Shown: positions 51,740 through 59,181 of the stretch, piece by piece
How positions within the stretch are numbered: position 1 is the stretch's first letter
Layout: each line of letters opens with the position of its first letter
Assembly (NCBI RefSeq): GCF_014699115.1
Contig: NZ_JACXAD010000019.1
Location: 51,400-115,399, forward strand
Length of the DNA stretch: 64,000 nt
Source of the DNA: Hymenobacter montanus
Lineage (GTDB): Bacteria; Bacteroidota; Bacteroidia; Cytophagales; Hymenobacteraceae
Reading direction: 5' to 3'
Notes under the pieces: model-generated
What the model saw: only the letters and a program-made list of their open reading frames with translations
The model's database searches: none
Told to the model about the DNA's origin: nothing
Made by a program: the position numbers and the translations under genes

Positions 51740-52912
51740 ATGAAAATCCACCTGCTTTCGGGAGTCTTGGTGAGTCTGCTGCCCGTGACGAACCTGCACG
51801 CCCAAACCGCGCCGCTTGCCCCGACGACCACCACGGCCCCCGCTCCAACTGCCGCACCCAGCACCTTGGGCGTCTCAGCCACGACCGGCGCGGCGCCTGA
51901 TACGGCCGCAGCCGACCCTAAGCCGGAGTTTTTCGGGTACGTGGGCGTGTACTACGGCTACGACTTCAACAACCCGGCGGGGCTGACACGGCCGGGCTTT
52001 ATCTACTCCGAGAACCTGCACAACCAGATTGCGGTCAACATTGCCCTGCTCGGGGCCCGCTACGTGGGCGAGCGGGCCCGGGGCACCTTTGCTATTCAGA
52101 CCGGCACCTACCCCGACGCTAACTACGCCGCCGAGCCTGCCATTTTCAAAAATATCTACGAGGCCTGGGGCGGCGTGCGCCTGGCCCCCAAGCTCTGGCT
52201 CGACGCCGGCATCTTCCTCTCCCACATCGGGCTGGAAGGACCCATTTCCCGTGATGACCTGACGCTGACCCGCTCCATCATGGCCGACAACTCGCCCTAC
52301 TACGAGGCCGGCGCCAAGCTCACCTACGATATGGGTCGGAAGTGGCTGTTTTCGGCCCTGGCCGTCAACGGCTGGCAGGTCATCCGCGACCGGAACCAGA
52401 ACGAGGCCCTCGGCACCCAAATCCAGTTCCGGCCTACAGCCAAGTGGCTGCTCAACTCCAGCACCTTCCTGGGCGAAGGGGCTAACCGGCCCGACTCCGT
52501 GGGCCGGCAACTGCGCTACTTCCATGACTTCTACCTGACCTACGACCCCTCGCCGAAGTGGAAGATTGCCGCGGCCTTTGATACCGGCTGGGAAGAGCGT
52601 GCCGCCGGCCATAGCGGCTATGACAGCTGGCAGGGCGCGGCGCTCATCGTGCGGCGCCGCCTGTGGGCGCGGGCCGGGGTGGTCGGGCGCGTGGAGTACT
52701 TCCGCGACCCGGCCGGCGTGCTGGCCGCCACCCGCGCTGGCGGCTTGCGCACCGTGGGCTACTCGCTGGGCTTCGACTACAACCCCATCCCCCGCGTGAT
52801 TCTGCGGGGCGAAGCCAAGCAGTTTCGTGACCAGAATGACGTGTACCTGCAGGACCGGACCCCGCGCCGCACCAATGGCGTGGCCACCGTGCTGCTGGGC
52901 CTCACGTTTTAA
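51740..52912 (+). CDS. Second outer-membrane beta-barrel protein
   Basis: 390 residues from the ATG at 51740: signal peptide, a Thr/Ala/Pro-rich linker (about residues 20-55), then a barrel starting EFFGYVGVYYGYDFNNPAGL and ending VATVLLGLTF. It shares strand patterns (NAGIFLSHIGLEGPISRDDL-type) with its neighbour but only weak sequence identity. It lies 73 bp after the first barrel gene and 24 bp before the kdpD-like gene, inside the kdp operon. Confidence 0.8.
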   Translation: MKIHLLSGVLVSLLPVTNLHAQTAPLAPTTTTAPAPTAAPSTLGVSATTGAAPDTAAADPKPEFFGYVGVYYGYDFNNPAGLTRPGFIYSENLHNQIAVNIALLGARYVGERARGTFAIQTGTYPDANYAAEPAIFKNIYEAWGGVRLAPKLWLDAGIFLSHIGLEGPISRDDLTLTRSIMADNSPYYEAGAKLTYDMGRKWLFSALAVNGWQVIRDRNQNEALGTQIQFRPTAKWLLNSSTFLGEGANRPDSVGRQLRYFHDFYLTYDPSPKWKIAAAFDTGWEERAAGHSGYDSWQGAALIVRRRLWARAGVVGRVEYFRDPAGVLAATRAGGLRTVGYSLGFDYNPIPRVILRGEAKQFRDQNDVYLQDRTPRRTNGVATVLLGLTF

Positions 52913-52936
52913 CCTCTGCCGCTTATTCCAACTGCT

Positions 52937-54106
52937 ATGAGTCCCGCCGAGCAAGAACTGCGCGATACCTCCGCCGAGCGGTTTCTGCGCCTGGTGCAGG
53001 CCAAGCGGCGCGGCACGCTCAAGGTGTACCTGGGCCTGGCCGCCGGCGTGGGCAAAACCTACCGCATGCTGCAGGAAGCCCAGGACCTGCACCGCCACGG
53101 CGTGAGCGTGCTGCTGGGCTACGTGGAAACGCACGGGCGCGCCGAAACCGTGGCCCAGCTGCCGGGCGTGCCGCTGTTGCCGCGCAAGCACGTCTTCTAC
53201 AAGGGCCGGGCGCTGGAGGAAATGGATTTGGAAGGCATCGAGAAGCAGCGCCCGCAGGTGGTCATCGTCGACGAGCTGGCTCACTCCAACGTGCCGGGCT
53301 CCCGCCACGAAAAGCGCTGGCAGGATGTGGAATACCTCGTCAGCCAGGGCATTTCGGTGATTACGGCCGTCAACGTGCAGCACCTGGAAAGCCTCCACGA
53401 CCAAGTGCTTAAAATCACGGGCACCGACGTCACGGAGCGCATTCCCGACCGGCTGCTCCGCCAGGCGGACGAGGTGGTGAACGTGGACCTGACGGTAGGA
53501 GAGCTGCGCCGCCGGCTGGAGGAAGGCAAGATTTACGACCCGGCTAAGGTGCCCACCGCCCTGGCCAACTTCTTCCAGGCCGAAAACCTGCTGCAGCTGC
53601 GGCGGCTGGCCGTGCGCGAGGTGGCCCAGCTGCTGGGCCGGCAGGTAGAAACCGAGGCCGGCGGCGCCCCCGCCGTGCTGCCCGCCCGCCGCAACGACGA
53701 CCGCCTGCTGGCCTGCATCAACGCCAACGACCGGGCCGCCAAGGAAATCATCCGCAAGACCTCGCGCCTGGCCGACCGGTTTTCGGCCGCCGCCTGGTAC
53801 GTGCTCTACGTGCAGACCGGCCGCGAAACCGCCGACCGCATCGGGCTGGCCACCCAGCGCCACCTGCTCCGTAACCTGCAGCTGGCCACCGAGCTGGGCG
53901 CCCAGATTCTGCGGGTCAAGGACGACGACATCGTAGGTGCCATCCAGCGGGTAGCGGCCGAGAAAAACGCCACGCTGCTGGTATGCGGCATTACCTCCGA
54001 AAAGGGCCTGTGGGGCCGGCTTTCCCGCCGCGGCGTCACCAACGACTTGCTGCGCGCCGTAGCCCGCAGCAACCCGGACCTGGACCTCTACCTGGTCACC
54101 TACTAA
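52937..54106 (+). CDS. kdpD: KdpD cytoplasmic sensor half (no kinase)
   Basis: A 389-residue protein equal to the N-terminal cytoplasmic part of KdpD: the KdpD domain with a Walker-A-like GLAAGVGKT at residues 33-41 and IVDELAHSNVPGSRHEKRWQ, then a universal-stress-protein domain (residues about 250-389). The membrane helices, histidine box and ATPase of full KdpD are absent. The next gene encodes a kinase, so the sensor and kinase functions appear split into two proteins. The USP part binds signals such as c-di-AMP in some KdpD proteins. Confidence 0.93.
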   Translation: MSPAEQELRDTSAERFLRLVQAKRRGTLKVYLGLAAGVGKTYRMLQEAQDLHRHGVSVLLGYVETHGRAETVAQLPGVPLLPRKHVFYKGRALEEMDLEGIEKQRPQVVIVDELAHSNVPGSRHEKRWQDVEYLVSQGISVITAVNVQHLESLHDQVLKITGTDVTERIPDRLLRQADEVVNVDLTVGELRRRLEEGKIYDPAKVPTALANFFQAENLLQLRRLAVREVAQLLGRQVETEAGGAPAVLPARRNDDRLLACINANDRAAKEIIRKTSRLADRFSAAAWYVLYVQTGRETADRIGLATQRHLLRNLQLATELGAQILRVKDDDIVGAIQRVAAEKNATLLVCGITSEKGLWGRLSRRGVTNDLLRAVARSNPDLDLYLVTY

Positions 54107-54139
54107 GAGCATCCCGCCTACTACTTGCAGCTACCTTTT

Positions 54140-55906
54140 ATGTCCATAAAAACGAAAATCACCCTCGGTTTGCTGGCTATGCTGGCCCTGGTGAGCGTGC
54201 TTGGCGGCTACGCCTTCTATACCGTGCAGCGCCTCGACCGCGGCTCGCGCAACATCCTACGGGACAACTTCTACTCCGTGGAGCTAGGCCAGCAGATGCT
54301 GCAGGCCCTGGACGGGGTAGAAGCCACGCCCGCTCGGCTCGACGTGTTTCGCCGCAGCCTGACCCGGGAGGCCGGCAACATCACCGAGCCCGGCGAGCGG
54401 GAAATCGTCGACAGCCTGACCCAGAACCTGGCTGCCTACCAGGGCCTGCTGGATGCGAATGCCCCGGTGGCCGCCCGGCATACCGCCTTGAGCCTGCTCC
54501 GGGCCCAGACCCACCGCATGGTCCGGCTAAACACCGACGCGCTGGCTCGCAAAAACGGGCAGGCCAACCGCAGCGCCGAGCGGGTGGGCCGCTACCTGCT
54601 TACGTTCATCGTCATCAGCCTGCTGCTGGGCCTGATGCTGGTGCTGAGCGTGCCCGAAGCAGCCGTGGGGCCGGTGCGCAAGCTGCAAAGCAGCCTGCAG
54701 CATGCCGCCGACCACGACTTCCGGGCCACCATCCCCTTGGAAAGCCACGACGAGTTCGGACAGCTGGGCCGGGTCTTCAACCGCATGCTGGTGCAGCTGC
54801 AGGAATACCGCCGCTCCACCCTGGCCGAGCTGCTGACCGAGCGCAACCGCGTGGCCAGCATCGTCAGCGGCCTCGACGAGGGCCTGCTGCTGCTGGACGA
54901 AAACCGTCGGGTGCTGCTGGCTAACCCCGTAGCCTGCGAGCTGCTGAGCCTGCCGGCCGAGCGGCTGGTGGGCCGGCCGGCGGCCGAAGTGGCCCTGGAA
55001 AACGATTTGCTGCGCGAAATCCTTAACCCGCTGGACGTGGACGCCGCCCGCCGCGAGCAGGCCGTGGCCGACGCGCCGTTGCTGCGCATCGCCCAGCACG
55101 GCGAAGAAGCGTTTTACCGGCTGGCCGTGCAGGAACTCGTCAGTTACAACGAAGTACTGGACAAGATGGAGTTTGTGGGCCAGATACTGACGCTGCGCAA
55201 CGTGTCGGACTTCAAAAAGCTCGACCAGGTCAAGTCCAACTTCCTGGCTACCGTTTCGCACGAGTTGAAGACCCCGCTTTCCAGCATCCACCTCAACGCC
55301 AAGCTGCTGCAGGACGAGCGCCTGCCCGCCGACGAGCGGGTGCGGGTGGCGGGCTTCATCCGCCAGGAAACCCAGCGCCTGCAGCGCATGGTGGCCGAGC
55401 TGCTCGACGTCTCCCGCCTCGACGCTGGTGCCGGCATCCAGCTCGACGTGCAGGCCACCAGCCTCGCGGACGTCATCGGCTACGCCACGGCCACGGTGCA
55501 GGCCCAGCTCACCGACCGGCAGCTGCGCCTGGACGTGCAGCTGCCCGCCGACCTGCCGCTGGCCCGGGCCGACGTGGAAAAAACCACCTGGGTGCTCATC
55601 AACCTGCTGGCCAATGCCATCCGCTACTCGCCGGTGGGCGAAACCCTGACGGTGCGGGCCCAGACCGTGGGCCCGCAGGTGCGCGTGAGCGTGCAGGACC
55701 GGGGCCCCGGCATTGCCGCCGAGCACCACGACAAAATCTTTCAGCGCTTCGCCCAGATTCCCGATAAGGCCGGCTACCGCGGGGGCTCGGGCCTGGGCCT
55801 GAGCATTGCCCGCGAGTTCATCACCACCCAGGGCGGGCGGCTGTGGGTGGAGAGCGAGTTGGGCAGCGGTAGCACGTTCCTGTTCACGCTGCCGGCCGCG
55901 GTCTGA
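54140..55906 (+). CDS. Histidine kinase paired with the split KdpD
   Basis: 588 residues from the ATG at 54140: helix 1 (residues 7-28), a periplasmic helical domain of about 120 residues, helix 2 near 160, HAMP, PAS (about 235-345), then H374 in TVSHELKTPLSS and an ATPase domain with NAIRYSPVGE and GSGLGLSIAREF. Bacteroidota encode such kinases behind a KdpD sensor half. The 42921 NtrC-type regulator is the only unpaired regulator nearby. The gene follows the kdpD half by 33 bp. Confidence 0.92.
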   Translation: MSIKTKITLGLLAMLALVSVLGGYAFYTVQRLDRGSRNILRDNFYSVELGQQMLQALDGVEATPARLDVFRRSLTREAGNITEPGEREIVDSLTQNLAAYQGLLDANAPVAARHTALSLLRAQTHRMVRLNTDALARKNGQANRSAERVGRYLLTFIVISLLLGLMLVLSVPEAAVGPVRKLQSSLQHAADHDFRATIPLESHDEFGQLGRVFNRMLVQLQEYRRSTLAELLTERNRVASIVSGLDEGLLLLDENRRVLLANPVACELLSLPAERLVGRPAAEVALENDLLREILNPLDVDAARREQAVADAPLLRIAQHGEEAFYRLAVQELVSYNEVLDKMEFVGQILTLRNVSDFKKLDQVKSNFLATVSHELKTPLSSIHLNAKLLQDERLPADERVRVAGFIRQETQRLQRMVAELLDVSRLDAGAGIQLDVQATSLADVIGYATATVQAQLTDRQLRLDVQLPADLPLARADVEKTTWVLINLLANAIRYSPVGETLTVRAQTVGPQVRVSVQDRGPGIAAEHHDKIFQRFAQIPDKAGYRGGSGLGLSIAREFITTQGGRLWVESELGSGSTFLFTLPAAV

Positions 55907-55930
55907 TTTTTCCATGTCTGTTACGCTCCG

Positions 55931-56593
55931 ATGCTCTCCCTAAAAAAGCTATTTCCTTCCCGCACGGCCCACCGGGCTCACTATTATAGCCTTGGCCAGC
56001 CTGGCCCGCGCATTCGCCACGTGTGGCTGTGCTTGCACGGGCACCAGCAGCCGGTGCAGGCGCTGGCCGCGCAGCTGGTGAATCTGGACACGCCCGAGCG
56101 CCTGCTGATTCTGCCCCAGGCCCTCGCGCCCGACTCGGCCGCTGTCGACCAGGCCCTGTGGTTTCGACCGGGCAGCCTGGGTCCGGACCTGGCGTTGGTC
56201 CGGGCCTACTTGGATGAGTTGGTTACCTCCGTGCTGGTGGAATGCCCGGCTGGCACGCCGCTGACGGTGCTGGGCTATGGGGAAGGAGCGGCGGCGGCCG
56301 TCACCTGGCTGGCCGGCAACCGGTTTCCCTATGAGCGCCTGCTGCTCTACGCCGCCGTGTTTCCGCCCCAGCTCAGCCGCACCCGGCTGTTTGCCGATTT
56401 GCCCCGCTCCCCGGTGGTCGTCATCGCCACCTCGGCGGCGGAGTTCACGCCCGAAGCCCATGGCGAAGGGCTGCTGCTGGACCTGCGGGCGGCCGGGCTG
56501 CCCGTGCGCCTGAGCCAGGTAGAAAGCGGGCCGCTGACGCTCGCGGCGCTGGGGGCGGGCCGGGAGTCCGGCGGACTGCGCACTTCTTTGTAG
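55931..56593 (+). CDS. Alpha/beta-hydrolase-like protein lacking the nucleophile
   Basis: A 220-residue protein with the order of a carboxylesterase/phospholipase fold: an HVWLCLHGHQQP oxyanion strand (residues 30-41), the nucleophile elbow TVLGYGEGAAAAV near residue 115, and a late VVIATSAAEFTPEAHGEGLL. The elbow reads G-Y-G-E-G, with Gly in place of the catalytic Ser. The protein is therefore probably not a classical esterase. It is tucked between the kinase and the second kup gene. Confidence 0.7.
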   Translation: MLSLKKLFPSRTAHRAHYYSLGQPGPRIRHVWLCLHGHQQPVQALAAQLVNLDTPERLLILPQALAPDSAAVDQALWFRPGSLGPDLALVRAYLDELVTSVLVECPAGTPLTVLGYGEGAAAAVTWLAGNRFPYERLLLYAAVFPPQLSRTRLFADLPRSPVVVIATSAAEFTPEAHGEGLLLDLRAAGLPVRLSQVESGPLTLAALGAGRESGGLRTSL

Positions 56594-56617
56594 TCACTAC
56601 TTTTTCCTGCTGCCTGT

Positions 56618-58558
56618 ATGACCCAAACCGTCTCTTCGCATTCCCGGGCCACGGCCACCGGCACGCTCATCGCCCTGGGCATCGTGTACGGCGACATCGG
56701 CACCTCGCCGCTCTACACCGTACGCGGGGTGTTTGCCCACCGGCCCGTGACGGAAGAAGTGGTGCTGGGGACCATCTCCTGCGTGCTCTGGACGCTTACG
56801 CTGCTGACCACCGTCAAGTATGTCTTCATTGCGCTCAAGGCCGACAACAACGGCGAGGGCGGCATCCTGGCCTTGTTTGCCCGGCTGCGGCGCCTGCCGG
56901 TGCGCTGGCTCTACGTGCCAGCCATTGTCGGGGCGGCGGCCCTGCTGGCCGACGGCATCATCACGCCACCCATCTCCGTGTCCTCGGCCATTGAGGGGCT
57001 GCGCATGCTCAAGCCCGACCTGGACACGGTGCCCATCGTGGTGGTGATTCTGCTGGCCTTGTTTGCCTTTCAGCAGTTCGGCACGGCTATCATCGGCAAG
57101 TTTTTCGGGCCCGTCATGCTGCTGTTTTTCTCCATGCTGGCCGTGCTCGGGGTGGTGCACCTGGTGCAGACGCCCGGCATTCTGCGCGCCCTGAACCCGT
57201 ACTACGCCCTACACATGGTGACGCAGGTGCCGGGCGCGTTCTGGCTGCTGGGCTCCATCTTTCTGTGCAGCACGGGGGCCGAGGCCCTGTACGCCGACAT
57301 GGGCCACGTGGGCCGGCCCAACATCTACCTCTCCTGGACCTTCGTCAAATTTTGCCTCGTGCTCAACTACCTGGGGCAGGGCGCTTGGCTGCTGCGGCAC
57401 CTGGGGCCGGAGCTCGGCGAGCAGAACCTGTTTTTTCTCATGATTCCGCCGGCGCTGCTGCTGCCGGCCATTGCCCTGTGCACGCTGGCGACCATCATTG
57501 CCTCGCAGGCCCTGATTTCGGGCTCGTTCACGCTGGTGGTGGAAGCGCTGCGGCTCAACTTCTGGCCCAAGGTGCGCATTTCCTACCCCACCGAGTTGCG
57601 CGGGCAGAGCTACGTGGCTTCGCTGAACTGGCTGCTGTGCGCCGGCTGCATCGGGGTGGTGCTTTACTTCCGCGAGTCGGGCCGGATGGAAGCCGCCTTT
57701 GGGCTGGCCGTCACCATCACCATGCTGATGACCACGCTGCTACTGGCCTATTACCTGCGCCAGCGGCGCGTCAGTGCGTGGCTGCGTGGGCTCCTTATCG
57801 GCACCTATGTGGTGGTGGAGGGTGCTTACCTGGTGGCCAACCTGCGCAAATTTCCCGAGGGCGGCTGGCTGAGCGTGGCCCTGAGCCTAGTCATCCTGGT
57901 GGTCATCGTGGCCTGGATTCAGGGCCAGCGCATCCGCCGCGACCTGACGGAGTTCGTGCCCGTTACTGACTGGCTGCCGCTGCTGCAGACCCTGAGCAAT
58001 GATACTTCGGTGCCCAAATACGCCACCCACCTGGTGTACCTGACCAAGTCCACCGACCCCGGGCTGATTGAGAACGGCATCATCCACAGCATCTTCAAGA
58101 AGAATCCCAAGCGGGCCGACGTGTACTACTTCGTGCACGTGCACACCGACGACGACCCCTACACCCGCACTTTCCACGTCGAGCACGTGGTGCCGCAGGA
58201 GTTGGTGCGCATCGACTTCCGCTTGGGCTTCCGCGTGGACCACGCCATCAACTACATGTTCCGGCAGGTGGTGACGGACCTGGTGAAAAACGGCGAAATC
58301 GACATCACCTCGCGCTACGCCTCCCTGCGCGAGCAGGACATCGTGGGCGACTTTCAGTTTGTACTACTCAACAAAACCCTGCCCTACGAGCATTTGCTGC
58401 GCGGGTGGAAGCGCGTGGCCCTGCGCCTGCACGGTTGGCTGAAGTGGTTGGGCGTATCCGACCAAGAAAGCTTCGGGCTCGACAACAGCACCTACACCGT
58501 GGAAAACGTGCCCCTGCAGATGCCCGCCCGGCCGGAGCTGCAGCTAGTGCGGGTGTAG
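56618..58558 (+). CDS. kup: Second Kup-type potassium transporter
   Basis: A 646-residue paralogue of the 40892 product, with the same signatures (IVYGDIGTSPLYTV, LKADNNGEGGILALFARLRR, LADGIITPPISVSSAIEGLR) and 12 helices. The two are clearly distinct in sequence, so this is an old duplication rather than a recent copy. It ends the potassium island. The truncated gene at 58614 starts directly after it. Confidence 0.95.
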   Translation: MTQTVSSHSRATATGTLIALGIVYGDIGTSPLYTVRGVFAHRPVTEEVVLGTISCVLWTLTLLTTVKYVFIALKADNNGEGGILALFARLRRLPVRWLYVPAIVGAAALLADGIITPPISVSSAIEGLRMLKPDLDTVPIVVVILLALFAFQQFGTAIIGKFFGPVMLLFFSMLAVLGVVHLVQTPGILRALNPYYALHMVTQVPGAFWLLGSIFLCSTGAEALYADMGHVGRPNIYLSWTFVKFCLVLNYLGQGAWLLRHLGPELGEQNLFFLMIPPALLLPAIALCTLATIIASQALISGSFTLVVEALRLNFWPKVRISYPTELRGQSYVASLNWLLCAGCIGVVLYFRESGRMEAAFGLAVTITMLMTTLLLAYYLRQRRVSAWLRGLLIGTYVVVEGAYLVANLRKFPEGGWLSVALSLVILVVIVAWIQGQRIRRDLTEFVPVTDWLPLLQTLSNDTSVPKYATHLVYLTKSTDPGLIENGIIHSIFKKNPKRADVYYFVHVHTDDDPYTRTFHVEHVVPQELVRIDFRLGFRVDHAINYMFRQVVTDLVKNGEIDITSRYASLREQDIVGDFQFVLLNKTLPYEHLLRGWKRVALRLHGWLKWLGVSDQESFGLDNSTYTVENVPLQMPARPELQLVRV

Positions 58559-58613
58559 TTCGGGCTAGGGACCTCCGCCCGGCGGTCAGGATGTACCTGT
58601 CGGGGCTGAAAAA

Positions 58614-58796
58614 GGCGCAGCACTGACGCTCGGTTTTAACCAACTCGGCCAGCTTGTTCATCCTCGCGTCGAAATCCGGAATGTGGAAGGCAAACCCGGT
58701 GGACACTTCCTGCCGAGTTAGTGCCTTCCTTTTCAGCGACGCGAGGATAGTTGCATTGCGCTGCCGCATAGCCGCCGAGGTGAGCTGGCAAGCCAT
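58614..58796 (-). pseudogene. 3'-truncated gene at the edge of the potassium island
   Basis: Starting at the ATG at 58796, the frame reads MACQLTSAAMRQRNATILAS and ARMNKLAELVKTERQCCAFF. This resembles the N-terminal two thirds of a small Bacteroidota protein family (of unknown function) that normally continues with a strand after the Cys-Cys-x-Phe-Phe. Here the frame runs on into sequence that is antisense to the kup end. About 60 residues remain. The break, near 58590-58615, marks a recombination junction. Confidence 0.6.
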
Positions 58797-58860
58797 GGCA
58801 AGGGGCAGCCCGGTGCCAGGCCGAGCCCATCCGTATTAATGCGCCGGCGTTCTACGTAGC

Positions 58861-59181
58861 GTGGATGCTAAAATCCGTATTTACTTCGGCATCGATTTGG
58901 TCCAGGCTACGTTTTATAGTCAGGCTTTTGGTTCCTGTATAGGTAACCCTGATGTACATACTTCTCACTCGCTGAGTGACCCTTGGCTGCGGCAGCGAGC
59001 CGTCGCTTTTGCCTTGAACCTGGCGCAGAACACCTTTCTAGAACCCGGGGAGCAAGAACGGGCACTGCTGCGCCAGTTTGAGGCCGGAGAGCTGAGCGTA
59101 GACCAACTGGAAGCTCAACTCGATAAGTTAACGCCTTCCCGCCGCGAAGAACAGTCCGTTTCTGGTAGAGCCACGCACTAG
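58861..59181 (+). CDS. Orphan VbhA-like small protein
   Basis: A 106-residue frame from a GTG at 58861. Residues 45-95 (LRQRAVAFALNLAQNTFLEP, GEQERALLRQFEAGELSVDQ) have the helix order of VbhA-type antitoxins, with GEL-S-DQ matching the GEIS-EE segment of the 1266-1538 protein. No Fic gene is adjacent. The N-terminal 40 residues look unusual and may not be translated. It may be an antitoxin relic or a solitary anti-Fic protein. Confidence 0.45.
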   Translation: MDAKIRIYFGIDLVQATFYSQAFGSCIGNPDVHTSHSLSDPWLRQRAVAFALNLAQNTFLEPGEQERALLRQFEAGELSVDQLEAQLDKLTPSRREEQSVSGRATH

